NCBI GenBank assembly: GCA_016199545.1
Contig: JACQGN010000078.1
Coordinates: forward strand, 1-36,167
Origin: Betaproteobacteria bacterium
Lineage (GTDB): Bacteria > Pseudomonadota > Gammaproteobacteria > Burkholderiales > SG8-41
Direction of reading: 5' to 3'
DNA length: 36,167 nt
Shown: piece by piece, positions 16,602-25,453 of the stretch
Layout: each line of letters starts with the position of its first letter
Position numbering within the stretch: the first letter of the stretch is position 1
Made by a program: the position numbers and the translations under genes
Notes under the pieces: generated by a model
Seen by the model: only the letters and a program-made list of their open reading frames with translations
The model's database searches: none
Told to the model about the DNA's origin: nothing

Positions 16602-18938
16602 TCAACCCAGACCGTCGAGCAGCGTCTTCGCCTTGGCCTGCTGTTCGGCATCGCCTTCCTGCATCACTTCCTTGAGTATTTCCCCGGCGCCCGCCCTGTC
16701 GCCCATCTCCTGGTACGCCTTGGCCAGATCGAACTTGGCCTGAACGTCGTGCCAGTGCGCATCATGCTCATCGGCCGGGACGGCCCCAGGCTTCCTGTCG
16801 TCGAGCCCCAGGTCGAGCGCGCCCAGGTCCAGCTTGAAATCGAGCGCTGCGGCGCTGTCCGCCGCCGCTGGCGCAGGGGTAGCCGGAGCTGCAGGCGGAA
16901 CATCGAGCTTGGGCACTTCAATCTCAAAGTCGAGGGTATCGGTATCCGCCGGTGCGGGAGCCGCAGCTTTCGGCTGGTCTGCTGGGATCTCGAGTTCGAC
17001 GTCGGGCGCCGCGGATGCCTGCACTGGCGCGGGAGACGCGGTTTCCGCGGGGGGAGCATCGAGATTGAAATCAAGGTCGTGCCCCGCAGCTTCAGCCGCT
17101 GGTGGCGTCGCGGGCGAGGCGTCCTTGGCGGCGCCGTACAACGGATTCGCGGGGTCGAGGCCAGATCCCATTGCCGCGACTCTGATCCAGTTGTCGCCCG
17201 CGCCGCCGCTAAGCTTGTGGAAATCCTCTGCACGCTTGGCGAATGCCGCCTTGTCCTTGCGCAGCGCGTAAACCTCAAGCAGTTTGACGTGCAGCACGTC
17301 ACGCCCCGGATTCTTGGCAATTGCCTCCGTGAGGATGGCCTCGGCTTGCGCATCCCGGCCGTGCGTGAGGTAGACACTCGCCTCATCGAGCGGATCGAGT
17401 TCGGCAGCTGCAGCTTTCGGTGCGTCCTGCGGCGTAACGGTTGCGGCCGCTTCGGGCGTTGCGAGTACTGGGGCAACCTTCGCTGCGGGCTCCGGTGCCG
17501 CTTCCTGCCGGCGCCGGCGCCGCAGCAACCAATAACCGAGACCACCAAGTACGACGACGGCGCCGCCACCCAGATACATCGGATCGTCGAGCAGCGTGTC
17601 GATCAGACTGGGCGCGGGCGCAGCTTTCACCTCAGGTTTGGGTTTCGGCTTGTCAGCCGCGGGTTTTGGCGCAGGCTTATCGGCAGCCTTTTCAGTCCCC
17701 GGTTTTGCCGCGGCCTGTCCCTCGGCTGCGGGAGCCGGTGCTGCAGTCGGTTTGGGCGTAGCCGTGGGCGCAGCAGGCTGCGGCGCGGCAGATGCTTTCG
17801 CTTCAGGCTTTGCTGACTCGGGTGTGGCTGCGGCCTTGGTCTGGGCCTGCTGCTGAGCGGCCGCCATCCCCGCGCTCTTGATTTCCGCGAGGCGTTGCAT
17901 GTCCTTGATCGTCTTCTCCAACTGAGCGACCCGTTCGTTCGCCTCTTTCAGTGCTTTGTCCCGCGAGGCGACTTCTTCCTCCAGCGTCCTGATGCGATCG
18001 GTCGCACTCCCCTTGCCGCCCGTGCCCACCGCGCCCGGCCCCGGGGCCTCGCCCTTGGAGAGCCGCACCACGTCCTTGGCTCCGGTCGCCGCCCCGTCGT
18101 CGATGCGCGTCGTAATACGCCCGCTCACCGCGGGGCTACCGTCACGCGCCGCCGCCGGCGCATCCGCCAACCGTGCACGGTAGCCCTTCCAGTCGGCGAC
18201 TTGCGCGCGATACTCCTTCACGGCCTCCCGTTGGGAAACCGCGGCGATCTCGTCCCGTTCCGGCACCCGCAAAATCTTCCCGCTTCGCACCAGATTCATG
18301 TTCTTGTTGATGAACGCCTCCGGGTTGCTGCGGAAAAGCCCGACCAGCATCTGCTCGAGCGTGACCCCTTCCGGCTTGAGGCTGCCGGCAATCTTGGAGA
18401 GCGTCTCTCCCCTCTGAATTGGCCCGTAACTCCCCGCGGCGACCGGGGGTATCCGGAGAGCCGCCGCTGAAGCCGGCGCGGGCGCAGGCCGCACTTGCGG
18501 CGCAGGCGCCAACGGCTCCGCGACCACGGGCGCAGGCGCCATCCCGGGCGGATCGAGCAAGGCCGTAAACTCCCGCAACAGCCGGCCGGACGACCAGTTC
18601 AGTTCGATCAGAAGATCGAGAAACGGCTCGCTTACCGGGCGGGACGATGTGACCTTTATGAATGGCTGGCCGTCTGCGCGCTTCTCGATGCTGATACGCA
18701 GACCGACCAGCGCCGAGCCATATTGCAGGTTTGCCTGCTGATACGCATCCGGCGAGGCGAGACGCGCCGAGAGCGAAGCCAGGTCCTCCTTCTGCACCGA
18801 GACCAGTTCGATCTCGGCATTGAAAGGCTCGCCGAGCGCTGAGAGCACGCTAAGCCTCCCCAACCCTGCTGCGTCAGCCACGCATGGCAGCAGCAATGCA
18901 GCTGCAATCAGCCACTTCTTCAGCGTGAATCGAGACAC
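16602..18938 (-). CDS. fimV: FimV-like peptidoglycan-binding polar hub protein
   Basis: About 778 residues. An N-terminal signal peptide is followed by the FimV N-terminal domain (AGLGRLSVLSALGEPFNAEI). Next is a LysM domain (about 180-245; YGPIQRGETLSKIAGSL), a coiled coil (RTLEEEVASRDKALKEANER), an Ala/Pro/Lys-rich linker and one transmembrane helix with a basic stop (WLLRRRRR). The long acidic cytoplasmic part carries TPR-like units and ends with the conserved FimV C-terminal domain (KFDLAKAYQEMGDRAGAGEI, then LLDGLG). In Pseudomonas, FimV organises the cell pole and type IV pilus or c-di-GMP/cAMP signalling. The start is uncertain: I use GTG at 18938 (VSRFTLKKWL); another GTG at 18968 would add ten residues. 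A truncated paralogue lies upstream. Confidence 0.92.
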   Translation of the reverse strand: MSRFTLKKWLIAAALLLPCVADAAGLGRLSVLSALGEPFNAEIELVSVQKEDLASLSARLASPDAYQQANLQYGSALVGLRISIEKRADGQPFIKVTSSRPVSEPFLDLLIELNWSSGRLLREFTALLDPPGMAPAPVVAEPLAPAPQVRPAPAPASAAALRIPPVAAGSYGPIQRGETLSKIAGSLKPEGVTLEQMLVGLFRSNPEAFINKNMNLVRSGKILRVPERDEIAAVSQREAVKEYRAQVADWKGYRARLADAPAAARDGSPAVSGRITTRIDDGAATGAKDVVRLSKGEAPGPGAVGTGGKGSATDRIRTLEEEVASRDKALKEANERVAQLEKTIKDMQRLAEIKSAGMAAAQQQAQTKAAATPESAKPEAKASAAPQPAAPTATPKPTAAPAPAAEGQAAAKPGTEKAADKPAPKPAADKPKPKPEVKAAPAPSLIDTLLDDPMYLGGGAVVVLGGLGYWLLRRRRRQEAAPEPAAKVAPVLATPEAAATVTPQDAPKAAAAELDPLDEASVYLTHGRDAQAEAILTEAIAKNPGRDVLHVKLLEVYALRKDKAAFAKRAEDFHKLSGGAGDNWIRVAAMGSGLDPANPLYGAAKDASPATPPAAEAAGHDLDFNLDAPPAETASPAPVQASAAPDVELEIPADQPKAAAPAPADTDTLDFEIEVPKLDVPPAAPATPAPAAADSAAALDFKLDLGALDLGLDDRKPGAVPADEHDAHWHDVQAKFDLAKAYQEMGDRAGAGEILKEVMQEGDAEQQAKAKTLLDGLG

Positions 18939-19344
18939 GGCGTCACCCTGGGCGTTATTATGCGGCACGTAAGGACAAATAAAATAACATCAGCCAGTTA
19001 GCGATGCAAGCTGAGATTCGCTCTAACGTTACCGCCTAATCTGGCTATTTTTAACAGATTTTTCATCAACATAGACTGGCGGGGCGGGGCTCGCAGGCCC
19101 GATGCTTCGTTGTCCATGTTGCGAGATTGCCTCAGCGGCGCGTCCTGCGAACAGGCGTGAATGAACGCAACGACCCCACCGCGGCTGAATAGCGAATCGA
19201 TTGTTGCGGGGCATTTCGGCCCATGCACGGCTGGAAAGCCGTGCGCGGCTCGCGCCACGCAGTGCCGGCTTCAGGGAAACGTCACAGCCTGGCAGCCACC
19301 CTGAAATGCCAGAAACTGCGAGTCGGAAAGCGTCGGCACGCAGC
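18939..19344. other. Intergenic region between the two fimV-like genes
   Basis: About 400 bases with no convincing gene. The half nearest fimV (18969-19080) is unusually AT-rich for the window and probably holds the fimV promoter, though I cannot fix clear -35/-10 boxes. The other half holds nested complementary segments: GCACGGCT (19225-19232) with AGCCGTGC (19237-19244); CGCAGT (19258-19263) with ACTGCG (19315-19320); and, inside the latter, TCAGGG (19271-19276) with CCCTGA (19299-19304). No T-run follows on either strand. This may be a structured leader or 3' region, or chance pairing in GC-rich DNA. Confidence 0.4.
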
Positions 19345-20379
19345 CTACTTCTTGGCGGTGGTGTCTTTCACCGTTTTTTCGAGTTCCTTGATGCGCGCAT
19401 TGGCTTCCTTCAGGGCGCGGTCGCGCGCGATCAACTCCTCTTCCAGACTCTGGATGCGCTCGGTGCTGCTGCCCGGCTTGGCGCCTGCGGGTTGGCCGCG
19501 CGAGAGTTTCAACACGTCTTTCCCGCCCGCCTCGCCTCCCTCCTTCACGCGAACCGAGCCGCGCTTGCCGGTATCCGACGTCCTTTCCGCCGCCTTGGTG
19601 GCGGAGTCCGCGAGCTTGCGCCGATACCGATTCCAGTCCACGGTTTGCGCCCGCACTTCCTGCCGCGCTTTGTCTCGTGGCAATTCCGCGAGCTGAGCAC
19701 TGTCCGGGATCCGCAAGGTAGCGCCGGCCTTCAGGCGGTTGATGTTGTTATTGACGAAGGCATGGGGATTGGCGTGCAGGATCGCAATCAGCATCTGTTC
19801 CAGCGAGATGCCTTCCGGCTTGACTTTCACTGCGATCCGGGAAAGCGTCTCCCCGCGCTTGACCGGACCGTACTCGGTTCCCCCGGTCTTCGCCGGCGCC
19901 GGTGTGGCGACTGCGGCGGGCGCCCGCGCCGCCGGGGCGGGCCGCGTTTCCACGCGCGCTGGTGCAAAAGTCTGAGGTGCGCTCGCATATCCGGGCGGAT
20001 CGAGCAACGCGGTGAACTGGCGCATCAGAGTTCCCCCCGAACCGCTAAGCTCGACCAGGAGATTGACAAAGGGCTCATTGACGGGCTGCGAGGACACGGC
20101 CCGGATATAAAGCTGCCCGCTGGCTCGCTGGAGCAGGCTGAGACTCACGCCGCGCAGCGCGGAACCGTACTCGACGTTTGCCTGGCGGTACGCCTCGGGC
20201 GATGCTACGCGCACCAGCAGCGTGCCCGCGTCCTCCTTGCGCACCGACAGCACGTCGATCTCGGCGTGAAACGGCTGTCCCAGAGACGAAAGTACGTTGA
20301 TTTGTCCGAGCCCTGCCGCTCCCGCCGCCCCGGGCAGCAGCAACCCAGCCAGCGTCAGAAACCTGATTAAGGTAAGCAT
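19345..20379 (-). CDS. Truncated FimV paralogue with LysM domain
   Basis: 344 residues that match only the N-terminal half of FimV: signal peptide (MLTLIRFLTLAGLLLPGAAG), FimV N-terminal domain (AGLGQINVLSSLGQPFHAEI), a Pro/Ala linker, a LysM domain (about 165-230; YGPVKRGETLSRIAVKV) and a coiled coil (RIQSLEEELIARDRALKEAN) that ends shortly after (VKDTTAKK). The linker, transmembrane helix and cytoplasmic TPR part are missing, so the mature protein should be wholly periplasmic. The reading frame is intact and the domain borders are clean, so I read it as a maintained duplicate rather than debris. It could compete with or extend FimV's peptidoglycan binding. AGGGTGG lies upstream of its ATG. 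Confidence 0.85.
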   Translation of the reverse strand: MLTLIRFLTLAGLLLPGAAGAAGLGQINVLSSLGQPFHAEIDVLSVRKEDAGTLLVRVASPEAYRQANVEYGSALRGVSLSLLQRASGQLYIRAVSSQPVNEPFVNLLVELSGSGGTLMRQFTALLDPPGYASAPQTFAPARVETRPAPAARAPAAVATPAPAKTGGTEYGPVKRGETLSRIAVKVKPEGISLEQMLIAILHANPHAFVNNNINRLKAGATLRIPDSAQLAELPRDKARQEVRAQTVDWNRYRRKLADSATKAAERTSDTGKRGSVRVKEGGEAGGKDVLKLSRGQPAGAKPGSSTERIQSLEEELIARDRALKEANARIKELEKTVKDTTAKK

Positions 20380-20436
20380 GTGTGCGAGTCCACCCTTTTG
20401 CGTCCGGTCGAGGAGCGTTCAGCATAACACCAAGCG

Positions 20437-20455
20437 GCCGGGCTGTGCACCCGGC
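20437..20455 (-). other. Hairpin between asd and the FimV paralogue
   Basis: GCCGGG (20437-20442) and CCCGGC (20450-20455) form a 6-bp GC stem with a 7-base loop, about 37 bases past the asd stop. No U-tract follows on the minus strand, so it is at best a weak or factor-dependent terminator. Confidence 0.3.
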
Positions 20456-20491
20456 ATGATTACAACGCGTGGTCGGGTAGCGCGCGCCGGG

Positions 20492-21679
20492 TCAAGCGTT
20501 CACCAGCGCCTTGCGCGAGGCAACCTGTCCGCCTGCTGCGCCGCCCGCCGCCTCGAACGCGATGGCGATGCGCAACATTCGCCGCAATGGTTCGGCCGCG
20601 CCCCATAGCAACTGATCCCCTACCGTGAACGCGCCCAGGTACTCGCCGCCAATCGCGAGCTTGCGCACGCGGCCGACCGGGATGTGCAGCCGGCCCGAAA
20701 CCGCCGCCGGGTTCAACTCGCGCATGGAACTCTCGCGCTCGTTCGGAATGAGGCGCACCCACTCGTTCGCACCCGCGATGATCTCAGTCAGCTCCGCGAG
20801 CGGAAGATTCCTTTTCAGCTTGATCGTCAGCGCCTGGCTGTGGCAGCGCATCGCCCCGATCCGCACGCACAGACTGTCGATGGGCGTGGCAGGCGTGCCA
20901 AACGCCTCGCCGCGGCCGAGTATCTTGTTGGTTTCGGCGCCGCCCTTCCATTCCTCGAGAGAGACACCGTTGCCCAGGTCGCGGTCGATCCAGGGAATCA
21001 GATTGCCCGCAAGCGGCACCCCGCCGAAGTTTTCCATCGGCAGCGTGCCGTCGGTCTGCTTCGCAAGCACGCGGCGGTCGATATCGAGAATGGAGCTCGC
21101 CGGATCGGTCAGAAGATCCCGCACCTCCGCGTTGACCAATCCAAACTGGGTCAGGAGTTCGCGCATGTGCTGGGCGCCCCCGCCCGAGGCCGCCTGATAG
21201 GTTGTGCAGGTCATCCACTCGACGAGATCGTGCGCGAACAACCCGTGCATGCCCATCACCATGCAGCTTACCGTGCAGTTGCCCCCGATGTAATTCCTGA
21301 TCCCCTTCGCGAGCGCGTTCTGGATTACCGATCTGTTGACGGGGTCCAGCACGATGACCGCATCGTCGTTCATCCGCAATGTTCTTGCGGCGTCGATCCA
21401 GTAACCGTTCCATCCCGCCGCCCGGACCTTGGAATACATCGCTGCCGTGTAATCGCTGCCCTGGCAGGAAACCAGGATATCCATGGCCGCGAGTTCAGGC
21501 ACGCTGCCCGCATCCCGTACCGGCGGCACGCTCCTGCCGATCGCCGGCGCGCTGCCCCCCGCCCGAGTGGTCGAGAAGAACACGGGGTCGATCAGGTCGA
21601 AGTCCCCTTCCTCGCGCATGCGCTGCACCAGCACGGAACCCACCATGCCGCGCCAGCCGATAATGCCTGCTTTCATCAT
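20492..21679 (-). CDS. asd: Aspartate-semialdehyde dehydrogenase
   Basis: 395-residue NADPH enzyme reducing aspartyl phosphate to aspartate semialdehyde, the branch point to Lys, Thr, Met and diaminopimelate for peptidoglycan. The N-terminal nucleotide site is [13 protein letters not shown]; the catalytic Cys is in [14 protein letters not shown] and the catalytic His in [17 protein letters not shown]. The form is the gammaproteobacterial/betaproteobacterial one (about 370 residues). The C-terminal tail after RMLRIAIAF is longer and Ala/Gly-rich. Two adjacent ATGs are possible (21679 and 21676). It follows leuB by 42 bases, the usual leuB-asd order. Confidence 0.97.
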   Translation of the reverse strand: MMKAGIIGWRGMVGSVLVQRMREEGDFDLIDPVFFSTTRAGGSAPAIGRSVPPVRDAGSVPELAAMDILVSCQGSDYTAAMYSKVRAAGWNGYWIDAARTLRMNDDAVIVLDPVNRSVIQNALAKGIRNYIGGNCTVSCMVMGMHGLFAHDLVEWMTCTTYQAASGGGAQHMRELLTQFGLVNAEVRDLLTDPASSILDIDRRVLAKQTDGTLPMENFGGVPLAGNLIPWIDRDLGNGVSLEEWKGGAETNKILGRGEAFGTPATPIDSLCVRIGAMRCHSQALTIKLKRNLPLAELTEIIAGANEWVRLIPNERESSMRELNPAAVSGRLHIPVGRVRKLAIGGEYLGAFTVGDQLLWGAAEPLRRMLRIAIAFEAAGGAAGGQVASRKALVNA

Positions 21680-21721
21680 TCGAGTCGCCCCAATCCGGCA
21701 ACGATTCTAGCAGCCTCGCGC

Positions 21722-22786
21722 TCAGAGCGCCGCGACCACCGCGTCGCCCATTTCACTTGTGCCCACCTTGCGCGTGCCGGGCTCGAAAATATCCGCGGTC
21801 CGGTATCCCTCGCTCAAGACCTTCTTTACCGCAGTCTCGATACGATACGCCCATTCATCCCGGTTAAACGTGTAGCGCAGCAGCATCGCTGACGACAGTA
21901 TGGTCGCAAGCGGATTCGCCAGATTCCGCCCGGCGATATCCGGCGCCGAACCGTGCACCGGTTCGTAGAGGCCCTTGCCGCGTGCGTCGAGCGACGCGGA
22001 CGGCAGCATGCCGATCGACCCCGTCAGCATCGACGCCTCGTCCGACAGTATGTCGCCGAACATGTTCCCGGTAACGATGACGTCGAAATGCCTGGGATTG
22101 CGCACGAGCTGCATCGCGGCGTTATCCACGTACATATGGGTAAGCTCGACCTGCGGGTATTTCTTGCCGATGTCGCCCGCCACCTCGCGCCAGAACCGGC
22201 TCGTCTCCAGCACGTTTTCCTTGTCCACCGAGCAGAGTTTTCTGCCACGCTTGAGGGCGGTCTGAAACCCGACCTCGACAATGCGCCGGATCTCGGACTC
22301 CGCGTAGAGCATGGTGTCGTAGCCCTCGCGTTCGCCGCGCGCATTCGAGCGGCGCCCGCGGGGTTCACCGAAATAGATGTCGCCCGTCAACTCGCGCACG
22401 ATCAGGATGTCGAGCCCCGACACCACCTCCGGCTTGAGCGTGGAAGCGCCGACCAGTTCCGGGAACAGCACCGCCGGGCGCAGGTTGGCGAAGAGGCCCA
22501 GTTCCCTGCGGATGCGCAGTATTCCCTGCTCGGGGCGCTGCGGCCGGGGCAATGCGTCGTACTTGGGGCCACCGACCGCTCCACACAGCACCGCATCCGC
22601 CTGCTGCGCAAGCCTGAGAGTCGAAGGGGGGAGCGGATCGCCATGCGCGTCGTAGCCGGCACCCCCGAATGGCGCCGCTTCGAGTTCGATCTTGAGCCCG
22701 TCAGAGGCGAGCGCCTGGAGCACCCTCGTCGCCTGCGCGACGATCTCCGGGCCGATGCCGTCGCCGGCGAGAACTGCGATTTTCAT
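21722..22786 (-). CDS. leuB: 3-isopropylmalate dehydrogenase
   Basis: 354-residue NAD-dependent beta-decarboxylating dehydrogenase, third step of leucine synthesis. It starts [15 protein letters not shown]. The substrate-binding arginines lie in [54 protein letters not shown] carries the metal-binding aspartates, and [14 protein letters not shown] is the NAD site. The frame remains open 24 codons upstream but those ([11 protein letters not shown]) come from the heptad repeat, so 22786 is chosen. No Shine-Dalgarno is visible before that ATG. The gene is separated from leuD by the largest of the heptad repeats. Confidence 0.97.
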   Translation of the reverse strand: MKIAVLAGDGIGPEIVAQATRVLQALASDGLKIELEAAPFGGAGYDAHGDPLPPSTLRLAQQADAVLCGAVGGPKYDALPRPQRPEQGILRIRRELGLFANLRPAVLFPELVGASTLKPEVVSGLDILIVRELTGDIYFGEPRGRRSNARGEREGYDTMLYAESEIRRIVEVGFQTALKRGRKLCSVDKENVLETSRFWREVAGDIGKKYPQVELTHMYVDNAAMQLVRNPRHFDVIVTGNMFGDILSDEASMLTGSIGMLPSASLDARGKGLYEPVHGSAPDIAGRNLANPLATILSSAMLLRYTFNRDEWAYRIETAVKKVLSEGYRTADIFEPGTRKVGTSEMGDAVVAAL

Positions 22787-22795
22787 CTCAAATTC

Positions 22796-22936
22796 GTGAA
22801 ACGTGAAAAGTGAAACGTGAAACGCAAGACCAGAGAACGAAGCGCAAGGAGCCCTCACCTTTCACGTTTCACATTTCACGTTTCACATTTCACGTTTCAC
22901 CTTTCACGTTTCACGTTTCACATTTCACATTTCACG
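22796..22936 (-). repeat. Heptad inverted repeat between leuD and leuB
   Basis: Plus strand: four units GTGAAAC, GTGAAAA, GTGAAAC, GTGAAAC (22796-22823), a spacer, a degenerate unit CCTCACC (22853-22859), then eleven tandem TTTCACN units (22860-22936). N alternates mainly between G and A (G, A, G, A, G, C, G, G, A, A, G). On the coding strand the eleven-unit arm begins at the leuD stop: the TGA (22932-22934) is itself part of the terminal unit. The four-unit arm ends 9 bases before the leuB ATG. The same heptamer and architecture are seen at 13820-13920. Confidence 0.94.
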
Positions 22937-23570
22937 CGAACAGCCAGGGCTGCGCGCCGCGATGCTTTGCTTCGAACGCCCTGATCTTGTCAGCGTGTTC
23001 GAGCGTGAGGCCGATGTCGTCCAGGCCGTTGAGGATGCAATGCTTGCGGAAGGGGTCGATGTCGAAGTGAAAGCTCTCGCCGGTTGGCGTCGTCACGCTC
23101 TGCTGCTCGAGATCGATCGCGAGACGGTAGCCCTCGCTCGCCTGGGTCTCCTTGAACAGCTTATCCACGGTGCGGGCGTCGAGCCGGATCAGCACCAGGC
23201 CATTTTTCAGCGAGTTGTTGAAGAAGATGTCCGCGAAGCTGGGCGCAATCACCGCCTGGAACCCGTATTGCAGCAGCGCCCAGGGCGCGTGTTCGCGCGA
23301 GGAGCCGCAACCGAAGTTTTCGCGGGCCAGCAGCACAGTCGCACCCTGGTAGCGCTTCTGGTTGAGGACGAAATCCGGGCGCAGCGGACGTTTGGAGTGA
23401 TCCATGTCCGGCTCCCCGTGGTCGAGGTAGCGCCACTCATCGAACAGGTTCGGCCCGAAACCGGTGCGCTTGATCGATTTCAGGAACTGCTTGGGAATGA
23501 CCGCGTCGGTGTCCACGTTTGCCCGGTCCAGCGGCGCGACCAGACCCTCCTTGCGGATGAATTTTTCCAT
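22932..23570 (-). CDS. leuD: 3-isopropylmalate dehydratase small subunit
   Basis: 212-residue aconitase-swivel subunit that pairs with LeuC to isomerise 2- to 3-isopropylmalate. Family blocks: [15 protein letters not shown] near the N-terminus, [20 protein letters not shown] (active-site loop) and [17 protein letters not shown]. Length equals that of typical betaproteobacterial LeuD. It starts one base after the stop of the entericidin-like gene, so the two are tightly coupled. Its stop codon TGA is shared with the first heptad of the downstream repeat. Confidence 0.97.
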   Translation of the reverse strand: MEKFIRKEGLVAPLDRANVDTDAVIPKQFLKSIKRTGFGPNLFDEWRYLDHGEPDMDHSKRPLRPDFVLNQKRYQGATVLLARENFGCGSSREHAPWALLQYGFQAVIAPSFADIFFNNSLKNGLVLIRLDARTVDKLFKETQASEGYRLAIDLEQQSVTTPTGESFHFDIDPFRKHCILNGLDDIGLTLEHADKIRAFEAKHRGAQPWLFA

Positions 23571-23571
23571 T

Positions 23572-23697
23572 TTATTTGGTCGTTTTCTGAATTGCTTCGC
23601 CGGCCTTCTCGACGTCCTTGCCTATGCCTTGCACGGTGTTGCAGCCAGCGAGGGCAATCGCCCAGAGGGCCAGCATGAGCAGTGCGAGTCTTGTCAT
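23572..23697 (-). CDS. Entericidin-like small lipoprotein
   Basis: 41-residue peptide too short for many gene finders: [19 protein letters not shown] is a lipoprotein signal with lipobox ALAGC (lipidated Cys at residue 19). The mature part, [20 protein letters not shown], is the typical amphipathic entericidin A/B sequence. It has a strong ribosome binding site (GGAGGCG) and lies between leuC and leuD, where many betaproteobacteria carry such a gene. Entericidins of E. coli form a membrane toxin/antidote pair (EcnB/EcnA), but only one copy is here and its role inside the leu operon is unknown. Confidence 0.9.
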   Translation of the reverse strand: MTRLALLMLALWAIALAGCNTVQGIGKDVEKAGEAIQKTTK

Positions 23698-23708
23698 GAT
23701 CGCCTCCA

Positions 23709-25118
23709 TTACCCAAAAGTTCGTACATCCACAAAATGACCCGCGATGGCAGCGGCCGCCGCCATTGCGGGACTCACCAGGTGCGTCCTGCCGCCCGGAC
23801 CCTGCCGACCCTCGAAGTTGCGATTCGAGGTGGAGGCACAGCGCTCCCCCGGGGAGAGCTGGTCGTCGTTCATGCCGAGACACATCGAGCAGCCTGGTTC
23901 GCGCCACTCGAATCCAGCCGCGGTGAACACCTTGTCCAGCCCTTCCTTCTCGGCCTGGGCTTTTACCAGACCCGACCCCGGGACCACCATTGCGAGCTTG
24001 ATGTTCGCGGCGACACGCTTGCCCTCGACCACCGCCGCCGCCGCGCGGAGATCTTCGATGCGCGAGTTGGTGCACGCCCCGATGAAAATCTTGTCCAGCG
24101 GAATCGCGTTCATCGGCGTATTGGGCTTGAGATCCATGTACTTCAGCGCGCGCTCCATCCACTCGCGCTTCACCGGATCCGGTTCCTGCGCCGGATCGGG
24201 GACCTTGCCGTCCACGGTCGTGACCATCTGCGGGTTCGTTCCCCACGTTACCTGCGGCTTGATGTCCTCGGCCCGAAGCTCGACCACACTATCGAACGTT
24301 GCGCCGTCATCGCTCTTCAGCGTTCGCCAATAGGCCACCGCCCTGTCCCACATTGCGCCGGTCGGGGAAAACCGCCGGCCCCTGACGTACTCAATCGTCT
24401 TTTCGTCGACCGCTACCAGGCCGGTGCGCGCGCCTGCCTCGATGGCCATGTTGCACACCGTCATGCGACCTTCCATCGAAAGGTCGCGGATCGCGCTACC
24501 CGCGAACTCGATCGCGTACCCGGTGCCGCCCGCGCTGCCGATTTTGCCGATCACGGCGAGCACGACGTCCTTGGCCGTCACCCCGGCGCCGAGTTTGCCT
24601 TCGACCGCGATCCGCATCGCCTTCGACTTCTTCATTACCATGCATTGGCTCGCGAGAACGTGCTCCACTTCGCTCGTGCCTATGCCGAATGCGAGCGCAG
24701 CGAACGCGCCGTGCGTGCTGGTGTGCGAGTCGCCGCACACCACCGTCATGCCGGGGAGCGTCGCACCCTGCTCCGGGCCGATGACGTGCACGATCCCCTG
24801 CTGCTTGTCGAGGAACGGGAAGTAAACCTTGGCGCCGAATTCCTTCATGTTGGCATCCAGCGTCTCCACCTGGAGCCGCGACACCGGGTCCTTGATGCCT
24901 TTGTCCCAATCCCGGGTCGGCGTATTGTGGTCGGCGGTTGCCACCACCGAATCGACGCGCCACGGCTTGCGGTTGGCGAGTCTGAGTCCCTCGTAGGCTT
25001 GCGGACTCGTGACCTCGTGCACCAGGTGCCGGTCGATATAGATGAGCGCCGTGCCGTCCTCCCCCTCGTGAACGAGGTGGCTGTCCCACAATTTGGCGTA
25101 GAGCGTACGGGCCGTCAT
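23709..25118 (-). CDS. leuC: 3-isopropylmalate dehydratase large subunit
   Basis: 469-residue aconitase-family subunit with a [4Fe-4S] cluster. The cluster cysteines lie in [16 protein letters not shown] and [29 protein letters not shown]-type and NRNFEGRQG motifs are also present. The start at 25118 ([14 protein letters not shown]) fits homologues; the longer open frame upstream crosses the AT-rich promoter region and is rejected. It is the first gene of the leuC-ecn-leuD-leuB-asd series, so the promoter upstream probably drives this group. Confidence 0.97.
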   Translation of the reverse strand: MTARTLYAKLWDSHLVHEGEDGTALIYIDRHLVHEVTSPQAYEGLRLANRKPWRVDSVVATADHNTPTRDWDKGIKDPVSRLQVETLDANMKEFGAKVYFPFLDKQQGIVHVIGPEQGATLPGMTVVCGDSHTSTHGAFAALAFGIGTSEVEHVLASQCMVMKKSKAMRIAVEGKLGAGVTAKDVVLAVIGKIGSAGGTGYAIEFAGSAIRDLSMEGRMTVCNMAIEAGARTGLVAVDEKTIEYVRGRRFSPTGAMWDRAVAYWRTLKSDDGATFDSVVELRAEDIKPQVTWGTNPQMVTTVDGKVPDPAQEPDPVKREWMERALKYMDLKPNTPMNAIPLDKIFIGACTNSRIEDLRAAAAVVEGKRVAANIKLAMVVPGSGLVKAQAEKEGLDKVFTAAGFEWREPGCSMCLGMNDDQLSPGERCASTSNRNFEGRQGPGGRTHLVSPAMAAAAAIAGHFVDVRTFG

Positions 25119-25145
25119 TGTTGCGTAACTCGCTGTAAATGTGGA

Positions 25146-25175
25146 ATTATTGCATAAATAACCACGGTAAAACAA
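25146..25175 (-). promoter_or_regulatory. Candidate sigma-70 promoter for leuC
   Basis: On the minus strand TTGTTT (25175-25170) and AATAAT (25151-25146; five of six to TATAAT) are separated by 18 bases, inside the AT-rich stretch that starts about 20 bases upstream of the leuC ATG. The -35 is weak. No transcription attenuator or leader peptide rich in leucine is apparent in the short leader. Confidence 0.4.
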
Positions 25176-25453
25176 GAAAAACTCGGCCTTCCTCGATGTG
25201 ACCGGACGCGTCAGCGGACGTTCACGGCTCCGCGCGCGTGCAAACGCAGCATTTACCACAGCATCAACATGCCCGTGAACGCGCACGCCGCCGCCAGTGT
25301 CGAAGACTTACTCGACATCGCCGCCGATGCGGATGTCATGAACTCAGCCGCAAAGCCGGTTTTATCTTATTCAAGGGCCTGAAACCAGGCCCACGTTGCA
25401 GCCGTCCTCGGCACCCCGGAAACCGCGGTATGATGCCTTGAGGAGAACCTGTG
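25176..25453. other. Divergent intergenic region leuC / cytochrome c peroxidase
   Basis: No confident gene. A 37-codon plus-strand frame at 25269-25382 ([20 protein letters not shown]...) has an acidic, helix-like composition but no good ribosome binding site and no family I recognise; it could be a gene fragment. Its stop codon lies inside a perfect hairpin, GGGCCTG (25375-25381) and CAGGCCC (25386-25392) with loop AAAC. TATGAT (25429-25434) could be a -10 for the peroxidase operon but has no -35 match at normal spacing. AGGAG (25441-25445) is the peroxidase ribosome binding site. Confidence 0.4.

Noticed and set aside
16749-17816. Plus-strand frame opposite fimV
   Set aside because: Arises from the Ala/Pro-rich repeats of the fimV linker read backwards.
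18969-19344. c-di-GMP (GEMM) riboswitch upstream of fimV
   Set aside because: Considered because of the c-di-GMP gene nearby and the pairing segments, but the conserved GEMM core bases are not present.
23572-24246. Minus-strand 224-codon protein ending with the entericidin sequence
   Set aside because: Only the last 41 codons are real; the upstream part is an out-of-frame reading of leuC.
23736-25157. Plus-strand 473-codon frame opposite leuC
   Set aside because: Antisense shadow of leuC with no known domain.
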